The notes beneath the pieces are model-generated. The model was not told where the DNA came from. It was given only the letters and a program-made list of their open reading frames with translations, and ran no database searches. The position numbers were made by a program, and so were the translations under genes. From the NCBI GenBank assembly GCA_905178155.1, contig CAJINV010000002.1:12285621-12349620 (forward strand): DNA of 64,000 nucleotides, read 5' to 3'. This DNA comes from Amoebophrya sp. A120 (Eukaryota; Sar; Dinophyceae; Syndiniales; Amoebophryaceae). Shown piece by piece: positions 55,846 to 64,000 of this stretch; position 1 is the first letter of the stretch, and every line of letters starts with the position of its first letter.

Positions 55846-56207
55846 CAACATGCGAAAAAATGCGAGCCAACGCCCCAAGCCCCCGGCCGTTTTTGGCGGT
55901 TCTTGTCAGGAAAGCTGCAGAGATAGAGCCGGCTCACGGGGTCGCTGCGGTACATCTTACAAGAGAAGGCAAACCACCCAGGCACACAGGCTCGTGCTGG
56001 AGGGCAACATACCAGAGGGGCCACGGGGCCCCGCCCGCCGGCTCGCTTGTGGGGCGGGCCACCCGGGGGAGTTGCGTTATCCATTTCCTGAACCAAAGAA
56101 CACCCCGCCGGGGAAGCCCACCCAACCGGGGGGGGTCGGCCCCACATCGCGATGCATGCCGCACGCACGGACGGCCTGGCGCGAGAGGCCGGCCCACCAT
56201 CGCGCGC

Positions 56208-56243
56208 CATACCATGCGGTCCGACGTCGGACCGCATGGTATG
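56208..56243. repeat. Perfect 36-bp palindrome
   Basis: Every base pairs across the centre at 56225/56226, with core GCGGTCCGACGTCGGACCGC and outer CATACCAT. There is no loop, so it is a potential cruciform or a dimeric protein-binding site. Confidence 0.92.
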
Positions 56244-57157
56244 CTGCCTCTTTGCTTCTCTCGTTCAAGCAGGCGAAGCAGAATAGACGGGCAACCGAAA
56301 TAGACAGGTGGCGCCACCACAGCGCGCCACAGACCCACATCACGCGCCGGCCATCGGGGTGGCCCCCCGACCGCAGGCCCTTGACACTTCTGCCACCGCT
56401 AGCGAGACGAGCGGAGGAGCCGCCTCTGCCCGTTGGTTGCAAAAGGGGGGCGCCTTTGGCGCACGCTTCGGCCGCGTCGCGTAACCGCGGAAAGGCGGGC
56501 AGGAAACAGACGGCCGGGGCGCGACGGCCTCTATTTTGTAAGAATGGGCAAGCGGCGGGCCAGAATGTAGGGGGCCGAAGGTACGTCGGACAGCGCGCGG
56601 CCGGCGTGCCATCCAAGACACCGCGGCGGGGCGGCGCGCCCATTCGGGCCCTGGCAGTGGCAGCCAGTGCCATTGCTTATTTAAAAGGCGCTCAGGGCGA
56701 AGAGGGCCGACGCGCCCCGGCATTTCCGAAGCGCGAGGCGGCGATCAACATCCGGGCGAATACTGAAAGGCCAAAGGCCAGCGCCCGCGCACCACTTCAA
56801 AAGGTGCACAAAATGCGCACAGGGCCCCACAGCGCTCGCGAATAATCGCGAACAACCGACCACGGAGGCGCTGCCCGTCCGATGCGCGGCGGGTGGCATT
56901 TCCCGCAGCCTGCTTGGAGGCGTCGATCAAAATGGCAGGCAGCTGGCGGGCACACGCCGCGGCGAAGAGGTGCCGCCCTTTCATGCTCTGCCACTCCCAA
57001 AGTGCGGACTTACCAGCAAAAGGCAGCACGGTCCAAACAATTGTCGCAAAGCATGGATTGCCGACGATCAAAATAGCGACTTTGCCAAAAGTCAAAGTAA
57101 AAGTTTTGGAAAAGTCGCTATCCCGTTTCAATTACCCGTTTTCCCTTGTAAAAGCTT

Positions 57158-57698
57158 GTTGCCTGTAATACTTCACCTCCCTCCAGTAGCAGCGTCTGAA
57201 GTCTTTACTTGTACTGGGCAATACCAGACAAGAACAAATGGGCAAATTTTGATTACGACCACTGTAGCTTCACACTGGTCGACGCGAAGTCATTGCAAGC
57301 GCTCGTCCTCTCCTGAACCAGCCTAATCAACTTGCACCTCCTTTCTTTCAGATGATCATGATTCAAATCCAGTAGTGCGTCGTTTAAATCGCGCTAATTC
57401 AAAGATACAAGCGCACGGCACGCGTTTGAAGCATCATGAACAACAACTTCAATTTCAATTGCTGTCACCGTCGTGCGGCATTAATGATGGGCGTTTCAGG
57501 CGAAAATGCGACAGGGCGAGTCATTGTCTCCTTACCCGTAGTTTAGTCGGTTTTTTTTTCCGCTTTGCGCCTGTCGTGCACTGGAATTGCTCCCAGGAAC
57601 TCTGACTCTGTAGGGATCGCCCCAGGTAGCGGAAAGAACAAACCAAACGAAACTTACAGTCAATCACAGGGATCACAGGAAAGCAGAAGCTTTTGAGT
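57158..57698. other. Intergenic stretch
   Basis: Return to ordinary base composition. No exon, introner or RNA gene is supported before the stop codon of the HPR-like gene. Confidence 0.5.
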
Positions 57699-60620
57699 TC
57701 ATGTGTCTTTGTTATCCTGCTCCACCAATAGCGCCAGAATATCGTCCCATCTCTCGTCGTATCCGGCCTGTTGAAAGTGCGCGATGTACCGCGATCGGAT
57801 CAAGCGATCCACTGCTGCGGGCTGCTCCAGGACATCTTTGAAAACGCGTCTCTCGATGATCCGCATCACGTCGGCAAGGCACAGCGTGTTTCCGGTTAGC
57901 AGCTGCAAGGAGTCCAACACGCGGAGTATCCTGAGTAAAAACGTACCCACGCCCGAGTTGTAATGCAGATTTGCAAAGACAGGAAGACTTGTAATGCGCA
58001 TCCCCATGAGAGCCATTTCCAGTCGTGTTTTGGAATTTGTGATGCTGTGAACAGGATGAGCAGACGAATCTGTGATGCGGCTGCACTTGCTAACCTGCAC
58101 TACACTGCATAGTGCAACTTGTCATGCGTGACTCCCAAAACTCCTAGGTTTGTGTTGCAAAATCCCCATCTTGACTATGGGGTGGGGACGTTTTTATACA
58201 GGATACGGAGAATGTCCACGTGCGGCGTTACCGGCTTCGGACCTCTGCCTTGGGCTGGTCTTGCTATCCTGTGCAAAAGTATCGTAACGTACTCGTATGG
58301 AAATCATGCATTACAAAATCCTTTGTTAAGGTAAATCAGCATTACAAATTTTATTTCTCATGCTGAGGAAATTTGTAATGCATTTATACGAGTACGATAC
58401 TTTTGCAGTTCATACTTGCGCCCGCAACACCATGCGTTTTTGATCGCGAATCCACGACTCGTTGTCCCCCTCCTGGCGAGCTGCAAGAACCTGCAACACC
58501 CCCAGATGTGGATCCTGCGGAATTACTCTGGGATGAATGTTGCTTGATTGCATTGCACAAGATCCAACTCTGTCCGGAGACAGACAACAGTTCCTGCTTT
58601 CCACGGGCTGCAAATGCGTCAAACGTTTTCTGATACTTCTTGGACACAGAAGAGTCATTGGTCTGCCCAGCGTGAGCAGGGCTCTGCAGGCTTTCCTCAG
58701 TTGTAGTTTCGTTCCGACGGGAAGTGGTTGGAGACATGGAAGAACCGCAAGAAGCCCCCACGATCTCCTGACTGCGGGCCCTTTGCTCGCGTTCCGCAAG
58801 CTCCTGCGACATGCCGCGAGTGTACAACAGGGCCGTCGAGTTCAGGAGCTTTGCAAGCTCCGCCGCCGGGAAGTTGCTGTGTGGACTGTTGCTCCCGGCG
58901 CACTGACTATCCATCTCCTGCAGCACACGATTTGCGAACACCGCCAGGTCGTGCAACGGAAAAGCTATTTCCCATCGACTGAAGACAACCAAAACCGCCG
59001 TCAAGTCCTTCAGCTCGAACAGATGCAGCGAGCTCAGAGAGTACTTGCGAATCTTCGCGTATAGGGAGCGGAGGAGAGAAAGCTTCTGCTCTACCTTCGT
59101 GCTTGAAGTGGAAGGATTTTGTGCGTTGCAGCTGACCACTGCAACATGTTGACCAGTGTCTACAACTTTGCGAAGCCCGGTTTCGTCAACATTGCTCCTA
59201 GAAGTGCTGCCCGTCTGACTAATGTTGTCTGGACTAGGCGAGGAAGAGGTTGATGTCGTCTGCGCAGTGTTCGCGAGCATTTGCGTTTGCTCCAGTCTCT
59301 GCGCTACGGCCCGATAGTACTCCAGCAGCATGCCGAAGGCGTATGCTACCGTTGAGAGCTCAGCGGGGGTGTTGAACAGAAGTTTCTCGCCGGCGCTGCT
59401 TACGCAATACCGTACGAATTGTTCCTCGTCCATGCCGCACCGTGCGAACGAGTGGATCACGCGGGCAATTTCAAGTGGCGTTGCCTGTTTTAGGTTTTAG
59501 CGTGTACCAGAAGTAGTCGGCTCGAGTGACGAAGTTTTGGTTATGGTTCCCCTTCATCACTCCAATCGGAATATATTAAAAAAAAACCGTACTCTATACA
59601 ATTGCAAAGACGTATAGGAGTTGTATGTCGACAAAAGCAAAGCATCAAGCTTAAACTCGTGACGACCCAACAACATCACAAACGGGTTCGGCTGTTTTAC
59701 CTCGCCGATTGTGAACTTGGCGTGGTAGGCAATGCTCTCAAAGAGTCTCTTGTCCTGCACTACAGCGGCGTCCGCAAAAGCTTTCGCGATGACGGACAGG
59801 TCGCGGATGTGAAACGGCTCCACTTGCATGCGGGTTTGCAAATGCGTGGAAAGCCTTTTCCACAGTTCGTCGTCATTCAGTTCAAGCTTTGTAATTGCGT
59901 TAATGAACATGGTTTGCTCCGTGGTCTGTTGCAAGTCCGGCACCTGTGATGTTTTTTGTGTTGAGGGTTGATGCAGCAGCAGTGCAGGCAGTCTTGGCTG
60001 AGTCTCAATTTTGGCCACTACAAGTACCAACCAGCGTAGCTGGCCCACATAGGAAGCATAATCAACAGTGGGTCATATAATCAGTATGATCTTCTTCATG
60101 TTCTATTATACCCGTATTTTCAACTCCTTAACCATGACCAGCCGCTCGGATTCTGTCAGTTTCAGGCCGCATTTTCCGAACGCCGATAGCATCATGGCCA
60201 GATAGGTCGCATTGAAGTACGCGATCTTCTCGAAGAAGAGCTTGCGAATCTCGCCCTCGGGCCCGACAATCATCGGCAAATACCGTTTATCAAATGCAAA
60301 AATGTCTGGGTCTGGAAAAGTGTAAACTTGTCATGCAGGTTTTTCATGACCCATGAGGTCTGGAATGCGGGACCCAGCATGACAGAGTCTGCGAGGTCTC
60401 TGCCATGCCTATCCTGCATGAGAAACTCCCTCCAAACTTGGTCTAAAGTGGACAGCTTTTGGCACTCATGCAACACAGATTTCTGCATCGTTCGGATTTA
60501 GCATGACAAGTTGCAATCTTCCAGACCCAGACACTTTTGCAATCCATACCGTTGCCGAAGCGGAACCTGCCGCGAGGCGGACGACGAGGAAGATCCGCCT
60601 CCACCGCTCTGGGATTGTCC
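57699..60620 (-). CDS. HPR-like (heptatricopeptide-repeat) organellar RNA-binding protein, 5' end uncertain
   Basis: Exons, approximately: 60616-60549, 60287-60111, about 60020-59587, about 59488-58415, 58264-58206, 57926-57699. Three introns are introners. Helical repeat units read FFEKIAYFNATYLAMMLSAF, LNDDELWKRLSTHLQ...RDLSVIAKAFADA, LEIARVIHSFARCG, AELSTVAYAFGMLL and DLTAVLVVFSRWEI. The pattern of LW/LF helix, then a DL.xxAxAFA helix, is that of HPR proteins, which in apicomplexans and relatives work with RNA in mitochondria. A Ser/Thr-rich linker splits the repeats. The C-terminus ends RWDDILALLVEQDNKDT; no RAP domain is seen. The first exon shown (SGGGGSSSSSASRQVP) follows an acceptor, so a start codon lies further upstream. 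Confidence 0.7.
57927..58205. mobile_element. Introner, family D, TSD CGGAG
   Basis: Termini TATCCTGAGTAAAAACGTAC (left) and a slightly diverged right end, flanked by CGGAG at 57922-57926 and 58206-58210. Removal gives HVDILRVLDSLQLL in frame. Paired with the family-F copy across 59 nt. Confidence 0.95.
58265..58414. mobile_element. Introner, family F, TSD CTTGC
   Basis: Exactly 150 bp, as is the copy at 15731. Flanked by CTTGC at 58260-58264 and 58415-58419. Removal gives HGVAGARPAQGRGPKPV in frame in the HPR-like protein. Confidence 0.95.
60288..60548. mobile_element. Introner, family A, TSD CCGTT
   Basis: Family-A termini, with the right end diverged to TATGGATTGCAAAAGTGTCT on the minus strand. 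Flanked by CCGTT at 60283-60287 and 60549-60553. Removal gives VPLRQRYLPMIVGPEG in frame. Confidence 0.94.
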
Positions 60621-62089
60621 TACAGTTAGAGCTTTAACACTCGTTAGCATGAGAAGTGGTGAGTTTGTAGTGAATTTTGCATGACAAATAGCAGAGGAGA
60701 CTGCCGGGACATTGTCCCTTTTGCTCTTCTGGGAAGTGGGTTCTGCACACCGCAGAAGTTAGTTGTCCAGGCTTATGCGGCGGGCAGCTGGACATGGCCT
60801 GGGCGTCATTCTTTGGCCATGTGAGTTTCGTCTTCCTGTGCTTGCAAAAGAGCAAGCACTGCAGCAGCCGCGGCAAACACGCCAAAAACAAGAGCCGCGA
60901 AGCACATAAGCGCAGTTTTTTTAGGCAAGATGAAGGCGCGGAAGCAAAGGCGAAAGGACCCGGCCGAGAGCTTTGACGCGTCTATCCGGCAGGCGCGTGA
61001 ACTCTCCAGGCCTTTTCGGCAGAATATAGATTAATCCTCCAAAAAATGCATCTCTACCGGCATCATTGCAAAACATAGCATACCACATCCCAATACTGCA
61101 ATCTCCGGGCGTCATTCTGAACGACGAAAACCATCCTCCGAGCGCAGTTTCGGCTCGTTGCGGCTGGTTGATCCTCGAAACCGGAACTGTGAGGCCACGT
61201 CACCGATCGAGAGCCATGGTTGGCCGTGGCGTCGCGCGGGGTCGTCTGGAACTGCGGAGCTGGAGATGTGGTAGCGATGGCCCACATGGTTCGGCTTCAA
61301 ACGTCGGCGGGAGGAATCTGATATAAGCTTGCTGGCGGGATAGCTGTGATGGTGGATTCGTGGAAGCTCTCCGAATTGGAGCTGATGAGCAGGGGCCCCG
61401 CGAAGCGTCTGCTACAGAACCAGGCGGATTGAGCAACGGAAGGTAGTTGATTTTAGTACTTGTCATGCAGTACTTCTAGCGATTAGGCTTTGGCAGGTCT
61501 TGAAAAAACGACGCCCGCGCGAACGGCTCTGAATCCATGTAGTCGAGTGGTATAATTCCCCCTTGTCATTTTGCACGTTAGCTTCTTCAATTTCCAGGCC
61601 CGTAGCTGTTTCCCCTATGTCATCTTCCTCTGCCAAAACTGAAACTAAGATACGCCACCCCGCTACCAGCCGCGGAACCGCCCCTGGCGTGGGTCTGTAG
61701 AGTGGGGCCCTTGGGAGCGGCCCGGGCAAGAAGGTTTGGTCCATCAGTTCGGCGTGTTACTTGGCGGCGCTGCTTTGGTGAATGCCCACTCGGTGGGACC
61801 GCGTTGCAAGCCGCGACACGTCTTCCCCGGAGCAACTCGACAAAGTCTGCTGCGCGAAGGCTTCCCTACGAATAGGCAGAGCAAGCTTGGAGCTGTTTCG
61901 TTTCAATGACAGCAGTGGCGGGCTATGTCCCGGTGAGCAATGGTGGAAAATCGGCAGACCCTTAGCGCCGAAATTAGTAGCACAGCCTAGATGTGTTAGA
62001 TTCAGAATTTGAAAGAATAAGCGGCTGCATTTGTACAGAGCCGCCCGAGTGGTTTTATTTTTTCCCATGCACAGGTCGAGCCTCGTGAA
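60621..62089. other. Gap with mixed, then GC-rich sequence
   Basis: The left 300 bp should be an intron or 5' region of the HPR-like gene; it contains introner-like words (GCATGACAAAT) but no matching TAT/ATA ends. From about 61.1 kb GC content rises. No domain, RNA gene or long repeat could be supported up to the second foldback element. Confidence 0.4.
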
Positions 62090-62135
62090 AGTAATTATGG
62101 ATGGACACTTGCCAGTTGCGGAACCATCCAGAGTT

Positions 62136-62170
62136 CGATACTGAGCGGAAAATAATTGCGCTCAGTATCG
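62136..62170. repeat. Terminal hairpin in the left end of element 2
   Basis: CGATACTGAGCG at 62136-62147 is the reverse complement of CGCTCAGTATCG at 62159-62170, with an 11-bp loop. Confidence 0.9.
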
Positions 62171-62958
62171 AAAATGCGCGTATTCGCAAGGCCACAGAGA
62201 CCGAAATCGGGTCGGGCCGATGGGTGTGACGCGTGGCCCGCAACGAACGAAGTCGCACGACCAAATCCCACACCCCCTGGCCCGCCCCAGCAGCCAAGGA
62301 AATTTGTAGTGCTGCCGACCCATTGCACCTACCCAAGTAATCGGCCGTGGGCGACAAGAGCTTGGCGCGCATTCCCTCCGCTGCAACGAAGCTAGCAGGT
62401 GGAGCCAGGACAGACGCACCACGGGCGCCGCGCGCGCCGCCGTTACAAAACCAAAGTCAAGGATAGCTTTGCTGCGGCACGGTCCGCGTCACAAGCTGCG
62501 GCGCCGTGAGTCAGTGCGACGGCAAGCAAGCAATTCCTCGGGCGCGGCTCCATCGATGCCGGGTGGGGCGGGCGCGGGCGGTCTGCGCTGCTCGGGCATT
62601 AAGGGGAGCAGGCAGAGGGCAGTCTGGCAGGCCGGCCAGACCTCACGGTGGCCGGCCGCGACGGACAGCCACGCCCTGGCGGCGGCAACGCAATTGACCA
62701 ACGCAGACGCTTTTTTTTGGCGCCGCGGGGCTGCAGCAGGGGGCGGGGGACCTCGGGGCAGAGCGGTCGCAACATTGCACAGACGGCCCATGCCGCATGC
62801 GGCATAGAGGGGCGCGACCCCTTCCTGGCCAAGCGGAGCGCGCAAATTTCCGCCGGGGCCTGCGCAAAAAAGGTAGCAGCGGTGGCTGCGAAGCCCACAC
62901 ATTCGCAGGCGTGAGGCCAAGAAAAACGGAGGCGCCACTCGGCATGCCCCACCGGCAC

Positions 62959-63061
62959 ATTTTGCGATCAGAGCGAAGAAACAGCTGCTGTGCGGGTGTT
63001 TCTTCCGCTGATCGGAAGAAACACCTGCACAGCGCCTGTTTCTTCGCTCCGATCGCAAAAT
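62959..63061. repeat. Central hairpin of foldback element 2
   Basis: Arms of about 49 bp with about four mismatches. Matching blocks include ATTTTGCGATC, GAGCGAAGAAACAG and GTGTTTCTTCC. The loop is only a few bases. Confidence 0.9.
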
Positions 63062-64000
63062 ATCGGCGGTGTCACGCGTTTCCGAGCGATCGACTTTTGG
63101 CTTGCGCGAACGCTGCGACGCGTTCTGCGCGGGCCGGAGTCGGGCGTGGAGGTGCGGCGCTTTTCCCCAGTGCGCGCGCGAGGGAACGGTGGGTCACGGG
63201 CGAAAAATATCAGCACATGTATACAATAAACGAGTCGCGACGCTGCCTCGGCCCGACAGGCCACCTAGAGTGCGCGCCTGCGCATGCACGCAACAACAAT
63301 AGGCAGCAAAATGGGCCCAAAGGGGGGCGGCGCCGAAGCTCACGCACTGAGTTGTGCCAGCACACGCCCCAGGCAGAACTAGTCGCAGAGACCCGAATCG
63401 CCGCGAGTGCGCTTTGGGCGATGCGTGGGTGGGACGGGGGGGGCGGGTCCAAGCAAGGGTGCGGCTGCGGCGCCCGGCCGGGTATAACCCGATGGCGGAC
63501 CCGGCCAGATCGCGCCAGCTCGCACACTCGCGCGCGGGCGAGACCTTTTGCAAAAGTTGCGTCCCCCGAGCTGGCGAAGCAGGCACGACGGGAATAACAC
63601 ACGCTGCGGGGCTGACGGCTCTGTTGCGGGGCTTCAAGTGGCGCATGAGCATGCGGCGCATCTGCTAGCCACCACCCAGGAAATATCTTACACAGAGATA
63701 CTGCGCGGGGCCGCGCGGCTAGGGCCTTTTTCCGGGCTAGGCGCGCCTTACCACAGTTACGTTGCAGTTGCGCGGGCTCTGGGAGAGCGCAGGCGAAGCG
63801 CCCGCCATAGCTACAAAACCCTTGAAAGTGGCTGCTTTTTTACGACTGCCCGCAAGCGCCTTTTGCGATTGATTTTGCGCTCAGTAGCGAACTCCCGATG
63901 GTTCCGCAACTGCATTGTGTCCGTGCATAAAAGTAATTCTGTATTGAAGGCCAGTAAGACGGCGTCGTCGTTCGTTTTTGTTTCCAAAGAAGATGAAAAT

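Larger units (their letters stand above)
51993..57157. mobile_element. GC-rich foldback element 1 (about 5.2 kb, no recognisable gene)
   Basis: A block of very high GC is bounded by imperfect inverted repeats of about 70 bp at 51993-52065 and 57077-57157. They share CTTTTCCAAAACTTTT and an outer AAGCTTTACAAGGG. The midpoint of the termini (about 54,575) coincides with the midpoint of an internal hairpin at 54472-54671 (about 54,572). Diverged inverted arms of about 700 bp lie inside. Long open frames exist on all strands, as expected for high GC, but none resembles a transposase or any known protein. No clear target duplication was found. A large non-autonomous foldback transposon is the best reading; a structural chromosomal element is the alternative. 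Confidence 0.65.
62090..63938. mobile_element. GC-rich foldback element 2 (about 1.85 kb, no recognisable gene)
   Basis: Imperfect inverted repeats of about 65-70 bp lie at 62090-62160 and about 63870-63938, sharing CAGTTGCGGAACCAT, AGTTCG and ACTGAGCG. The midpoint of the matched cores (62113-62127 with 63898-63912) is about 63,012. A large internal hairpin is centred at 63,010. The interior is GC-rich, with long but meaningless open frames. The layout copies that of the element at 52.0-57.2 kb, though the terminal sequences are different. Confidence 0.6.

Noticed and set aside
52102-56845. Many long open frames on both strands in the GC-rich block, up to about 450 codons
   Set aside because: High GC removes stop codons by chance. 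The translations are Pro/Arg/Gly/Ala-rich, overlap in several frames and contain inverted repeats, and none resembles a known protein.
57350-57380. GATTCAAATCC, like a tRNA T-loop
   Set aside because: No matching acceptor stem, D-arm or anticodon arm upstream.
61160-61180. CTGGTTGATCCT, like the start of small-subunit rRNA
   Set aside because: The following bases do not continue as rRNA, and no other rRNA segments are nearby.
62489-63661. Long open frames in the second GC-rich block
   Set aside because: Same reason: overlapping frames driven by base composition, with hairpins inside and no domain.
1-64000. CRISPR arrays, bacterial operons or insertion sequences
   Set aside because: No regular spaced repeats, and the genes are intron-containing and eukaryotic in type.

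Overview
The window looks like nuclear DNA of an alveolate protist. A syndinian dinoflagellate such as Amoebophrya is my best guess, by inference. Three things support it. Genes are split by short introns. At least 14 complete introner-type elements sit inside coding sequence, and removing each element plus one copy of its 5-bp target duplication restores the reading frame. Every gene I can support is on the minus strand, as in the one-way gene arrays of dinoflagellates. Gene content also fits: a TTLL9-type tubulin ligase, EF-hand proteins, a Nup98-type autopeptidase domain, an organellar helical-repeat protein of the kind expanded in alveolates, and very long intronless secretory-pathway enzymes.

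Layout, from left to right (all genes complement): 1-5.7 kb cyclic-nucleotide-binding-domain ion channel, cut by the left edge; 6.1-6.7 kb a small uncertain gene; 7.2-9.7 kb TTLL9-like ligase; 10.4-16.9 kb long low-complexity protein ending in a Nup98 autopeptidase domain; 18.2-19.1 kb small membrane protein; 20.4-22.6 kb SLC35/DMT transporter; 23.7-23.9 kb EF-hand-like fragment; 24.3-28.1 kb sulfotransferase of 1,255 residues; 28.6-29.6 kb MIB/HERC2-domain protein; 30.2-34.6 kb 1,479-residue protein with a C-terminal SAM methyltransferase; 35.8-38.2 kb EF-hand protein; 38.3-39.5 kb Rdx/SelW-like protein; 40.2-42.9 kb unrecognised helical protein; 45.4-50.6 kb AAAP amino-acid transporter with a giant extramembrane insert; 51.6-51.9 kb small two-helix protein; 57.7-60.6 kb HPR-like organellar protein.

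Two GC-rich blocks without genes stand out (about 52.0-57.2 and 62.1-63.9 kb). Both have diverged terminal inverted repeats and a large hairpin within about 3-4 bp of the exact midpoint, so they look like giant foldback elements.

The most unusual system is the introner set. Seven sequence families have different inverted termini but share one design: TAT...ATA ends, an A-run at terminal positions 11-15, a 5-bp target duplication, a common internal vocabulary, and non-GT-AG boundaries. Ten of the 14 complete copies occur as close pairs separated by exons of only 36-91 nt. The transporter, sulfotransferase and methyltransferase could all serve the secretory pathway, but their adjacency may be chance.
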